64,000 nt of DNA from JACCTU01 sp963788055 (GTDB taxonomy: Bacteria; Actinomycetota; Thermoleophilia; Gaiellales; Gaiellaceae). The stretch is taken from contig CAWBFA010000001.1 of assembly GCA_963788055.1 (NCBI GenBank), positions 1-64,000 on the forward strand, in the 5' to 3' direction. The translations under genes were made by a program, and so were the position numbers. Under the pieces are notes generated by a model that was given only the letters and a program-made list of their open reading frames with translations, was not told where the DNA came from and searched no databases. The first letter of the stretch is position 1; every line of letters starts with the position of its first letter. Positions 33,574 to 41,986 of this stretch are shown here, one piece after another.

Positions 33574-34552
33574 GCTGACCTACCGCGAGGCCGTCCGCGA
33601 CACGCTCGCCACCGCGATGCGGCAGGACTCCGACGTCTTCATCATGGGCGAGGACATCGCCGAGATGGGCGGCTCGATGGGCGTGACGCACGGGCTCGTC
33701 GACGAGTTCGGCCCCGAGCGCGTGCGCAACACGCCGATCTCGGAGATGGCGATCGTCGGTGCGGGCATCGGCGCAGCGATGCAGGGGATGCGCCCCGTCG
33801 TCGAGATCATGTACGAGGACTTCCTCACGCTCTCGACGGAGCAGATCGTCAACCAGGCGGCGAAGCACCGCTACATGTCGGGCGGCCAGCTGAAGGTCCC
33901 GCTGACGATCCGCACGCAGGGCGGCGCCGGCTGGTCGCCGGGCGCGCAGCACGCGCAGCAGCTCGAGGCCTGGTTCGTGCACATCCCCGGGCTGAAGGTG
34001 ATCTTCCCGTCGACGCCGACGGACGTGCGCGGGATGCTCTGGTCGGCGATCTACGACGACAACCCGGTGATCGTCTTCGAGCACCGGCTGCTCTACCCGG
34101 TGAAGGAGGACGTGCCGGAGAAGCTCGAGCCGATCCCGTTCGGTGAGGCGCGCGTCGTGCGCGAGGGCGAGGACGTGACGGTGATCGCGACCGGCCCGAT
34201 GGTGCACCGCTCGCTCGAGGCGGCGGAGGAGGCGGAGAAGAACGGCGTCTCGGTCGAGGTGATCGACCCGCGCTCGCTCCAGCCGCTCGACGAGGACACC
34301 ATCGTGGAGTCGGTGAAGAAGACGAACCGCGCGGTCGTGACGCACGAGGCGGTCACGCGCATGGGCTTCGGCGCGGAGGTCGCGTCGGTGATCCAGTACC
34401 AGGCGTTCGACTGGCTCGACGCGCCGATCGAGCGGGTTGGGGCGAAGTTCGCGCCGCTCGCGTTCGCGCCGGTGATGGAGCAGTTCCTCATCCCCGGCCC
34501 GGAGGACGTGCTGGAGGGCATCTACCGCACCGTCGGTCGCGATGGCGACTGA
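33566..34552 (+). CDS. pdhB: 2-oxoacid dehydrogenase E1 component beta subunit
   Basis: The 328-residue product shows the transketolase pyrimidine-domain motif DVFIMGEDIAEMGGSMGVTH, the potassium-site region RTPISEMAIVGAGIGAAM-like (NTPISEMAIVGAGIG), and QGGAGWSPGAQHAQQ. The C-terminal domain has VTVIATGPMVHRSLEAA and PRSLQPLDEDTI. It pairs with the alpha subunit to form the E1 heterotetramer. It overlaps the E1 alpha gene by eight bases and the E2 gene by eleven, a sign of coupled translation. Confidence 0.95.
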   Translation: MPELTYREAVRDTLATAMRQDSDVFIMGEDIAEMGGSMGVTHGLVDEFGPERVRNTPISEMAIVGAGIGAAMQGMRPVVEIMYEDFLTLSTEQIVNQAAKHRYMSGGQLKVPLTIRTQGGAGWSPGAQHAQQLEAWFVHIPGLKVIFPSTPTDVRGMLWSAIYDDNPVIVFEHRLLYPVKEDVPEKLEPIPFGEARVVREGEDVTVIATGPMVHRSLEAAEEAEKNGVSVEVIDPRSLQPLDEDTIVESVKKTNRAVVTHEAVTRMGFGAEVASVIQYQAFDWLDAPIERVGAKFAPLAFAPVMEQFLIPGPEDVLEGIYRTVGRDGD

Positions 34553-35765
34553 GATCAAGCTCCCGCGGCTCGGGCAGGGCATGGAGTCGGGGACGATCGT
34601 CAAGTGGCTGAAGAGCGAAGGCGACGCCGTCAAGAAGGGCGAGCCGCTCTACGAGCTCGACACGGACAAGGTGACGCAGGAGGTCGAGGCTGACGCCACC
34701 GGCGTGCTGCTGAGGATCGCGGTTCAGGAAGGCGAGGTGCCGGTCGGGCAGACGGTCGCCGTGATCGGCGAGCAGGGCGAAGAGGTCGCGATCGAGGTCG
34801 CGCCGGAGGAGCCGCAGACCGAGGGCTCGCGCGCGCCCGCGCGCGACGCCGAGCGGGAGCGGGGGAGCGAGGCGTCTGCGCAGGCGGAACCGCCGTCGGG
34901 GAACGGCGCGACGCGCTCCGACGGTCGCATCAAGGCTTCGCCCTTGGCCCGCCGGATCGCGCGCGAGCGAGGCGTCGACCTCGCCCAGCTGCGCGGCACC
35001 GGTCCGGACGGTCGGATCGTCGCCGAGGACGTGGAGCGGGCGGAGGCGTCGCCGGCGCCGGCCGGCGCAGCGGCCGCACCTGCGGGCGAGGTCGAGATCG
35101 TTCCGCTCACGTCGATCCGCAAGACCATCGCGCGCCGGCTGACCGAGGCGTGGACGGTGCCGGTGTTCCAGCTGACCATCGACGTCGACATGACCCGCGC
35201 GGTTGCGCTTCGCGAGCAGCTCGTCGCCCGCATGGGCGACGGTGCGAAGCCGACACTCTCCGACGTGCTGACGAAGATCTCCGCAAGCGCGCTGATGCGC
35301 AACCGCGCCGTCAACGCGCACTTCGGCGAGGACGGGATCAAGCGCTTCCCGACCGCGAACGTCGGCATCGCCGTCGCGGCGCCGCAGGGTCTCGTCGTTC
35401 CGGTGATCCAGCGCGCGGAGTCGCTCTCGATCCCCGAGATCGCGGACGCGCGCGCCGAGCTCGTCGGTCGCGCTCGCGACAACAAGTTGCGCCAGGGCGA
35501 TCTCGACGGCGGAACGTTCACGATCTCGAACCTCGGGATGTTCGGCGTGCAGCAGTTCATCGCAGTGCTGAACCCGCCGCAGGCTGCGATCCTCGCGGTC
35601 GGTTCCGTCGAGGAGCGGCCGGTCGCGCGCGACGGCGAGGTCGTGGTGCGCCCGATGATGACGGTGACGCTCACGTGCGACCACCGCACGGTCGACGGCG
35701 CAGACGGCGCGCGGTTCCTCGAAGACGTGAAGGCGTTCCTCGAAGAGCCGGGTCTCGCACTTTGA
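34542..35765 (+). CDS. pdhC: Dihydrolipoamide acyltransferase (E2) of the oxoacid dehydrogenase complex
   Basis: The 407-residue product has one lipoyl domain (1-80) with the modified Lys in YELDTDKVTQEVEA near residue 43, an Ala/Glu/Pro linker, a peripheral-subunit-binding domain (SPLARRIARERGVDLAQLRG, GPDGRIVAEDV) and a catalytic domain from about residue 185. The active-site His and Asp are seen in TCDHRTVDGADGARF near 381. It moves the acyl group from E1 to CoA and forms the core of the complex. It sits between E1 beta and a VOC gene whose TTG start overlaps its stop. Confidence 0.95.
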   Translation: MATEIKLPRLGQGMESGTIVKWLKSEGDAVKKGEPLYELDTDKVTQEVEADATGVLLRIAVQEGEVPVGQTVAVIGEQGEEVAIEVAPEEPQTEGSRAPARDAERERGSEASAQAEPPSGNGATRSDGRIKASPLARRIARERGVDLAQLRGTGPDGRIVAEDVERAEASPAPAGAAAAPAGEVEIVPLTSIRKTIARRLTEAWTVPVFQLTIDVDMTRAVALREQLVARMGDGAKPTLSDVLTKISASALMRNRAVNAHFGEDGIKRFPTANVGIAVAAPQGLVVPVIQRAESLSIPEIADARAELVGRARDNKLRQGDLDGGTFTISNLGMFGVQQFIAVLNPPQAAILAVGSVEERPVARDGEVVVRPMMTVTLTCDHRTVDGADGARFLEDVKAFLEEPGLAL

Positions 35766-36097
35766 CCGTCTGGTACTCGGTGCGCGACCTCGACGCGTCT
35801 CGCCAGTTCTACCGCGAGCGGCTGGGCTTCACCGAGCTGATGTTCGACGCGGCCGAGGGCTGGTCGAAGCTCGAGCGAAGCGGGATGGAGATCGCGCTGA
35901 CGACCGGCGAGCCGGAGCAGGGCGGAGTCGCGCACATCGAGGTCGACGACGTCAAGGAAGAGGCCGCACGCCTGCGGGCGGAAGGGGTCGAGGTCGGGGT
36001 CGTGGTCGAGCTGCACGGCGAGATGCGCCTGCTCGAGGTCGTCGATCCCGACGGCAACCGCGTCGAGCTCGGCCAGGACGTCTCCAAGGGCGCGTGA
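35762..36097 (+). CDS. VOC/glyoxalase-fold protein
   Basis: The 111-residue product begins TVWYSVRDLDASRQFYRE, typical of the vicinal-oxygen-chelate fold, and continues with VAHIEVDDVKEEAARLRAEG and MRLLEVVDPDGNRVEL. The expected metal ligands are only partly present (AHIEV and the final Glu), so it may bind a ligand without metal. The start is TTG 35762, overlapping the E2 stop as TTGA. It is encoded inside the dehydrogenase operon; the reason is unknown. Confidence 0.82.
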   Translation: MTVWYSVRDLDASRQFYRERLGFTELMFDAAEGWSKLERSGMEIALTTGEPEQGGVAHIEVDDVKEEAARLRAEGVEVGVVVELHGEMRLLEVVDPDGNRVELGQDVSKGA

Positions 36098-36098
36098 G

Positions 36099-36548
36099 AT
36101 GATCCGGGAAGGCGGCCAGCAGGACGTCCGTTTCCTGCGCGACATGCTGCGCCACGCCTACTACTGGCGCTCGCGCGACACCGAGTTCCCGATCACCCGC
36201 TACGTCAACGCCTGGGGCCGCGACGGCGACCGTGCCCTGATCGCGCTGGACGACTTCCACGAGGTCGGGGCCGCCTGGTACCGCGTCTACAGCGAGAAGG
36301 AGCCGGGCTTCGGCTTCGTCGACGCGGCGACGCCCGAGCTGACGATCGGCGTCGTGCCCTCCCGGCGGGGAAAGGGGATCGGCTCCTCGCTCCTCGACGC
36401 CCTGCTGCAGCAGGCCCGCGGCGACGGCTTCGAGCGGATCAGCCTGTCGGTCGAGAAGACGAACCCCGCCGTCCACCTCTACGAGAGCCGGGGCTTCCGG
36501 ACGCTCAAGGGCGACGGGGACGTGTTGATGGTGGCCGAGCTGACCTAG
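36099..36548 (+). CDS. GNAT family N-acetyltransferase
   Basis: The 149-residue product has the acetyl-CoA pyrophosphate loop VPSRRGKGIGSSLLDALL near residue 88 and the GNAT C-terminal strand with NPAVHLYESRGFRTL. The acceptor is unknown; relatives acetylate ribosomal proteins, drugs or polyamines. It begins one base after the VOC stop, so it is in the same transcript. It precedes the lon promoter region. Confidence 0.85.
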   Translation: MIREGGQQDVRFLRDMLRHAYYWRSRDTEFPITRYVNAWGRDGDRALIALDDFHEVGAAWYRVYSEKEPGFGFVDAATPELTIGVVPSRRGKGIGSSLLDALLQQARGDGFERISLSVEKTNPAVHLYESRGFRTLKGDGDVLMVAELT

Positions 36549-36557
36549 CCTCCAGGG

Positions 36558-36584
36558 TAGTAGGTATCTTTTCCATACCTACTA
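36558..36584. promoter_or_regulatory. Palindromic operator-like element before lon
   Basis: Two perfect ten-base arms, TAGTAGGTAT (36558-36567) and ATACCTACTA (36575-36584), flank a seven-base spacer (CTTTTCC). The element is strikingly A+T rich for this window and ends five bases before the GAGGAG ribosome site of lon. The size fits a repressor site for a heat-shock regulator such as HspR or HrcA, although the sequence matches neither consensus (ACTCAAG and GAGTGCTAA). It could also form an mRNA hairpin controlling lon. Confidence 0.6.
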
Positions 36585-36599
36585 GTCGAGGAGCGATTC

Positions 36600-38886
36600 G
36601 TGAAGCTGCTGCTGATCCCGCTGGAGGACTCCGTCGTCTTCCCGCACATGACCGTCACGCTGACGGTCGACACCGCCGACGAGGAGCGCGTCCTCCTCGT
36701 CCCGAACCACGAGAACGAATATGCGTCCGTCGGCACCGTTGCCGAGGTCGTCGAGACGGTCCGCCTGCCCGGCGGCGGCCGCGCGGTCGTGCTGAACGGC
36801 CTCCACCGCGGCGTCCTTGGCGCGGCCGAGAGCGACCCCCGCGGCAAGCTGCGCGTCGAGGTCGAGGACCACCCCGATTCCGAGGAGTGGGACGCGAAGC
36901 TCCGCGAGCTCGGGACCGAGTACCGCGCGATCGTCGAGGAGATCCTCGACCACCGCGGCGACGACGGCCGCGTCGCAGCCTTCCTGCGCGCGATCGGCGA
37001 TCCCGGAGCGCTCGCGGACACGGTCGGCTACTCGCCGGACGTCTCCGTTCGAGCAGAAGCTCCGCCTGCTGGAGACGCTGGACCTGCGCGAGCGGCTCGA
37101 GCTCGCGACCGAGCTGCAGCGCGAGGTGCTCGCCACCCTGCAGGTGCGGCAGCGCATCCGCGAGGACGTCGAGGAAGGCGCGCAGAAGCAGCAGCGCGAG
37201 TACATCCTGCGGCGCCAGATGGACTCGATCCGCAAGGAGCTCGGCGACGACGACGCTTCCGTGATCGAGGAGTACCGGCAGAAGCTCGAGGAGCTCGACC
37301 TGCCCGAGCACGTCCGCGAGCAGGCCGAGCGAGAGCTCTCACGCTTCGAGCGGATGGGCGAGCAGGGCCCCGAGTCGCAGATGATCCGCACGTACCTCGA
37401 CTGGCTCTTCTCCGTGCCGTGGGGCAAGACGTCGGAGGAGCGCCTCGACCCGAAGCACGCGCGTGAGGTGCTCGACGCCGACCACCACGGGCTGAAGGAC
37501 GTCAAGGACCGCATCGTCGAGTATCTCGCCGTCCGCAAGCTGCGCGAGGAGCGCGGGATCGAGGAGGACAAGCGCTCCGGCGCGATCCTCACGCTGATCG
37601 GGCCGCCCGGCACGGGCAAGACGTCGATCGGCGAGTCGGTCGCGCGCGCACTCAACCGCGAGTTCGTCCGGATGTCGCTCGGCGGCGTGCGCGACGAAGC
37701 GGAGATCCGCGGCCACCGGCGCACCTACATCGGTGCGCTGCCTGGTCGGCTCGTGCGTGCGCTCCGCGACGCCGGGACGATGAACCCCGTGATCCTGCTG
37801 GACGAGGTCGACAAGGTCGGCGCGGACTGGCGCGGCGACCCGTCGGCGGCACTGCTCGAGGTGCTCGACCCGGCGCAGAACCACTCGTTCCGCGACCACT
37901 ACCTCGACGTCGAGCTCGACCTCTCGCAGGTCGTGTTCATCGCCACCGCGAACATCGCGGACACGATCCCGCAGGCGCTGCTCGACCGCATGGAAGTGAT
38001 CCGCTTCGACGGCTACACGGTCGACGAGAAGGTCGCGATTGCTCGGGGCTACCTGTGGCCGCGCCAGCGCGACCGGAACGGCCTGCGCGAGGACGAGGTC
38101 TCGATCGACGACGTGACGCTCCGAACGGTCGTCAGCGAGTACACGCGGGAGGCCGGCGTGCGTCAGCTCGAGCGCGAGCTCGGCAAGGCGCTCCGCAAGA
38201 CCGCGACGAAGATCGTCGCCGAAGAGGTGGAGGCTCCCGTCGTCGTCGACCTCGACGTCGTGCGCGACGCGCTCGGCCGGCAGCGCTTCTACCAGGAGGC
38301 TGCCGAGCGCACGGCCGTTCCGGGCGTGTCGACCGGGCTCGCCGTGACCGGCACCGGTGGCGACATCCTCTTCATCGAGGCGACGCGCATGAAGGGCGAC
38401 GGGAAGCTCGTGCTGACCGGCCAGCTCGGCGATGTGATGAAGGAGTCCGCGCAGATCGCGCTCTCCTACATCCGCTCGCACGCGTCGGAGCTCGGGATCG
38501 AGGAGGCCGCGTTCGACGACACGACGTTCCACGTGCACGTCCCCGCAGGCGCAATCCCGAAGGACGGGCCGAGCGCGGGCATCGCGATCACGACCGCGCT
38601 CGCGTCGCTCCTCTCGGGGCGGCCGGTGAAGCACACCGTCGGGATGACGGGCGAGGTCACGCTGCAGGGACGAGTGCTGCCGATCGGCGGCCTGAAGCAG
38701 AAGGCGCTTGCCGCACACGCCGCCGGGCTGCAGGACATCATCGTCCCCGAGCGGAACCGTGCAGACCTCGACGACGTGCCCGCAGACGTGCGCGAGGAGC
38801 TGGCCTTCCATCCGGTGATGACGCTCGGCGAAGTGCTCGAGCTCGCGCTCGAGCCCGAGGCCGCTCCCCGTGCAGTCGCCGCGTAA
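36600..38886 (+). pseudogene. lon: ATP-dependent Lon protease, frameshifted
   Basis: The gene encodes the soluble AAA+ protease that removes damaged proteins. The N-terminal substrate domain (KLLLIPLEDSVVFPHMTVTL) reads from GTG 36600 to about 37045. There one extra base (after GACGTCTCC) moves the frame; the family sequence resumes at FEQKLRLLETLDLRERLELA. The AAA+ module has IGPPGTGKTSIGES near residue 333 and a DEVDK Walker B. The protease domain has the catalytic Ser in IPKDGPSAGIAI and Lys in LKQKALAAHAAG. The total length, about 760 residues, is normal, so a sequence error is the simplest reading. A palindrome lies just upstream. Confidence 0.92.
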
Positions 38887-39202
38887 CACCACTCAGGAGC
38901 TGCCCGAGGAGGTCGCCCGTGCGGCGGACCTTCTCGGGCGCCGCTGGGTGCTCGCGATCGTCTACGCCTCGCACGGCGGGGCGATCCGCTTCAACGAGTT
39001 CAAGCGCACGATCGTCGGCATCACGCCGAAGACGCTGGCGCAGCGCCTCGAGGAGCTCGAGCACGCGGGGATCCTCGAGCGGCTCGTGCTGGAGGGCCGC
39101 CCGCCGCGCGTCGAGTACCGCCTGACCGACGCGGGCCGCCGTCTCCGCGCCCTCGTGCGCGCGCTCGACCACTGTGCGGGCGACCTCTGCGGCGGGCGCT
39201 GA
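38870..39202 (+). CDS. HxlR-family transcriptional regulator
   Basis: The 110-residue product has the winged-helix core of HxlR proteins: AADLLGRRWVLAIVYASHGG, RFNEFKRTIVGITPKTLAQR and EYRLTDAGRRLR. Members are dimeric repressors or activators responding to aldehydes or oxidative stress. Two cysteines near the C-terminus (DHCAGDLCGG) may be redox-active, which is a known control mode. GTG 38870 overlaps the end of lon by 17 bases. It may regulate lpdA just downstream. Confidence 0.88.
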   Translation: MQSPRNTTQELPEEVARAADLLGRRWVLAIVYASHGGAIRFNEFKRTIVGITPKTLAQRLEELEHAGILERLVLEGRPPRVEYRLTDAGRRLRALVRALDHCAGDLCGGR

Positions 39203-39223
39203 CCCGCCGATACGATCCCGCCC

Positions 39224-40630
39224 GTGGAATGTGACGTCGCAGTTCTCGGAGGCGGCCCCGGCGGCTACACCGCAGCGATCCGCGCGGCACAGCTCGGCGC
39301 GAAGGCCGTCTGCATCGAGAAGGAGCCGGAGCTCGGCGGAACCTGCCTCCGGGTCGGGTGCGTCCCGACCAAGGCCTGGGTGCAGACCGCGTTCGCGCTG
39401 AAGGAAGCACACGAGTCGTTCGCCAAGTTCGGCGTCAACGTCGGCGAGCCGCAGCTCGACATGGCGGTTGCGAGCCAGTGGAAGGACGGCGTCGTCAAGC
39501 AGATGACCGGCGGCGTCGCATCGCTCTTCAAGGCGAACGGCGTCGAATGGGTCAAGGGCGCCGGCCGCTTCAAGGACGCGAACACGATCGCGGTCGAGGG
39601 CGGCGAGGACGTCACGTTCAAGCAGGCCGTGATCGCGACGGGCTCGTTCCCGCTCCGCCCGCCGATCGACGGCCTCGACTCGCCGCGCTGCGTCGATTCG
39701 ACCGGCCTGCTCGCGCAGACCGAGGTGCCAAAGCGTCTGGTGATCCTCGGCGGCGGGATCATCGGCGTCGAGTTCGCTTCGATCTTCGACCGCTTCGGCA
39801 GCGAGGTGACGGTGATCGAGATGCTGCCGCAGCTGATCGCGATCGAGGACGAGGATGCGGGCAAGGAGTTGGCGAAGCAGTTCGGGAAGCGCGGGATCGC
39901 GCTGCAGCTCGGCAAGACCTGCACCAAGGTCGAGGACTCGGGCTCCGAGTTGACCGTCCACTTCGGCGAAGGGGAGACCGTTACGGCGGACCTGATGCTC
40001 GTCGCGGTCGGCCGTGGTCCGGTCATCGAGAACCTCGGGCTCGAGGAGATCGGCGTCCAGTTCGACAAGCGCAAGGGGATCGCCGCCGACGAGCGCAGAC
40101 GCACGACCGTCGAGCACATCTACGCGGTCGGAGACTGCGCCGGCTACTGGCAGCTCGCGCACACGGCTTTTCGCGAAGGCGAGGTCGCGGCAGAGAACGC
40201 CTGCGGTCACGACGCCGTCGTCGACAACCGCGCCGTGCCGCGCCCGATCTACACCGACCCGGAGATCGCGGGCGTCGGCCTGACCGAGGCGGAGGCACGC
40301 GAGCAGTACGGCGACGACGTCGCCGTCGGCCAGTTCCCCTGGGTCGCGAACGCACGCGCGGTGATGCAGAACGAGACCGTCGGCTGGGTCAAGTCGATCC
40401 ACGAGACGCGGTACGGCGAGCTGCTCGGACTGGTCATGGTCGGCCCGCACGTCACCGACCTGATCGAGGCGGGCGTGGTCGCGATCGACGCCGAGGCGAC
40501 CGTCGAGACCGTCGCCGACGGGATGACCGCGCACCCGACGCTCTCCGAGGCGATCAAGGAAGCCGGCCTCGTGGCTCTCGGCCGCGCGATCCACCTGCCG
40601 AACCGCAAGCGCGCCCCCGCCCGGGCCTAA
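39224..40630 (+). CDS. lpdA: Dihydrolipoyl dehydrogenase (E3)
   Basis: The 468-residue flavoenzyme reoxidises the E2 lipoyl arm and passes electrons to NAD+. It has the FAD motif VAVLGGGPGGYTAAIRAAQ, the redox disulfide GTCLRVGCVPTK near residues 40-48, the NAD motif LVILGGGIIGVEFASIF, VFAVGDCAG-like YAVGDCAGYWQLAH and the C-terminal interface His in AHPTLSEAIKEA. It follows lon and hxlR and completes the E1-E2-E3 set. The start is GTG 39224. Confidence 0.95.
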   Translation: MECDVAVLGGGPGGYTAAIRAAQLGAKAVCIEKEPELGGTCLRVGCVPTKAWVQTAFALKEAHESFAKFGVNVGEPQLDMAVASQWKDGVVKQMTGGVASLFKANGVEWVKGAGRFKDANTIAVEGGEDVTFKQAVIATGSFPLRPPIDGLDSPRCVDSTGLLAQTEVPKRLVILGGGIIGVEFASIFDRFGSEVTVIEMLPQLIAIEDEDAGKELAKQFGKRGIALQLGKTCTKVEDSGSELTVHFGEGETVTADLMLVAVGRGPVIENLGLEEIGVQFDKRKGIAADERRRTTVEHIYAVGDCAGYWQLAHTAFREGEVAAENACGHDAVVDNRAVPRPIYTDPEIAGVGLTEAEAREQYGDDVAVGQFPWVANARAVMQNETVGWVKSIHETRYGELLGLVMVGPHVTDLIEAGVVAIDAEATVETVADGMTAHPTLSEAIKEAGLVALGRAIHLPNRKRAPARA

Positions 40631-40758
40631 TTAGCTGCGCAAGCTTCGCGCGAAGACCCCTAAAGGCGGCCGCTTCGCGCCGCTGTCGCCGCTTTCTCCA
40701 CATTTCGGAGGGTTGGCGCGTATCGCGTCCGGGCATTCGCTCGTTGTCCAACCGGACG
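40631..40758 (+). other. Intergenic region before tandem sigma-factor genes
   Basis: The 128 bases between lpdA and the first sigma gene hold a short near-palindrome around 40640-40660 and no clear ECF-type promoter or terminator. The promoter of the first sigma gene is expected here, but I cannot place it. Confidence 0.35.
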
Positions 40759-41946
40759 ATGACCCCGATCCTCGTTCATCGGCAGTCAGGCGAGCAGGCC
40801 TTCGAGCGGCTGTACCGCTCGCACGTCCAGGACGTGTACCGGTACGCCCTGATGATCCTGCGCAACCGCGACGACGCCGAGGACGTCGCCCAGACGACGT
40901 TCCTGAAGGCGTACCGCGCGTACCAGCGAGGCGAGCGCCCGAGGCATCCGCGCCAGTGGCTGATCACGATCGCGCACAACACCTGCGGGACGCGAATCCG
41001 CGACGCGAGGCGCCGTCCCCGAGAAGTTGCACTCGAAGAGCAGCAGTTCGAGCCCGCTCCGGTCGGCGGGGGCGAGGTCGACGTCGACGTAAATGAGCTC
41101 GTCCGTGCGGTCGGCGCGCTCTCGTTCAACCAGCGGGCAGCGCTCGTCATGCGCGAGCTCGAGGGGCGTACGTACGCGGAGATCGCCGAGGTGCTCGAGT
41201 TGTCGACCTCCGCCGTGGAGACTCTGCTCTTCCGCGCGCGACGCGCTCTCCGCGAGCAGCTTGAAGGAACGCTCACGTGCGGCGAGGCCGAGCGCGTGCT
41301 CTCGCTCGAGCTCGACGGACGCCTCCCGAACGACGAGCGGCCGAAGCTCCGCGCGCACCTACGCGAGTGCGCGGAGTGCGCCTCGCTCGCGCGACGGCAG
41401 CGCGCACGGCGCGCCGCGCTGCGCAGCCTCGGCCCGCTGCCGCTGCCTGCCTCGCTCGCGTCCTGGGGCGGCGGCGCCGCGGTCGGGGGCGGCGTGGCGG
41501 TGAAGGTTGCGGCGCTGCTCGCCGCAGGCGTCGCAGCGGTCGGCGCCACGCAGCAGGCAGCCGACGCCGTGTCCGCGCCGAAGAAGCTCGAGCGCTCGCA
41601 GCTCGTCGAGGTCGCCTCGGTCTCGAAGCCGATGGCCCGCACGACTCGGACGCCGCGCGCGGTCCGACCGGCGAAGGCTGCGGCACGCCCGACCCGCGCG
41701 ACGAAGCAGGGAAGCGCACACGTGCCGCCGCCGACGCTCACTCGAGTCTCCGTCGCCGGCGCCGAGCCCGCTCCGGCGACCGACCCGGCAGCCCCCGCCG
41801 TGGCGAAGCCGCTGTCCTTGGAACTGCCCGCTCTGCCAGTAGAGTTGCCTGCGGTGCCTCCGGTCGAGGTGAAGGTCGAGGTGCCGAGCCTGCCCCCGCT
41901 TCCCGTGGAGCTCCCGAAGGTCGTCTTGCCGGGTGTGGGGCCCTAG
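40759..41946 (+). CDS. ECF sigma factor with fused zinc-finger and membrane domain (copy 1)
   Basis: The 395-residue product starts at ATG 40759. Region 2 includes FERLYRSHVQDVYRYALMIL and DAEDVAQTTFLKAYRAY; region 4 includes NQRAALVMRELEGRTYAEIA and STSAVETLLFRARRAL. Directly after follows a zinc-finger resembling anti-sigma zf-HC2 domains (TCGEAERVLSLELDGRLP, then HLRECAECASLARRQ), one membrane helix (VAVKVAALLAAGVAAVGA) and a Pro/Ala/Val-rich tail of about 130 residues. A sigma factor carrying its own ZAS-type domain and an anchor could be held at the membrane and released by proteolysis. Tandem copy 2 follows. Confidence 0.85.
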   Translation: MTPILVHRQSGEQAFERLYRSHVQDVYRYALMILRNRDDAEDVAQTTFLKAYRAYQRGERPRHPRQWLITIAHNTCGTRIRDARRRPREVALEEQQFEPAPVGGGEVDVDVNELVRAVGALSFNQRAALVMRELEGRTYAEIAEVLELSTSAVETLLFRARRALREQLEGTLTCGEAERVLSLELDGRLPNDERPKLRAHLRECAECASLARRQRARRAALRSLGPLPLPASLASWGGGAAVGGGVAVKVAALLAAGVAAVGATQQAADAVSAPKKLERSQLVEVASVSKPMARTTRTPRAVRPAKAAARPTRATKQGSAHVPPPTLTRVSVAGAEPAPATDPAAPAVAKPLSLELPALPVELPAVPPVEVKVEVPSLPPLPVELPKVVLPGVGP

Positions 41947-41986
41947 CCGAACGCAAGTTTCCGTCTGGAGCGGGATCAAAGAAGAT

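Noticed and set aside
38738..40594. 618-codon open frame antisense to lpdA
   Set aside because: LpdA motifs cover the plus strand; the antisense protein is Arg/Asp/Leu-rich with no recognisable domain.
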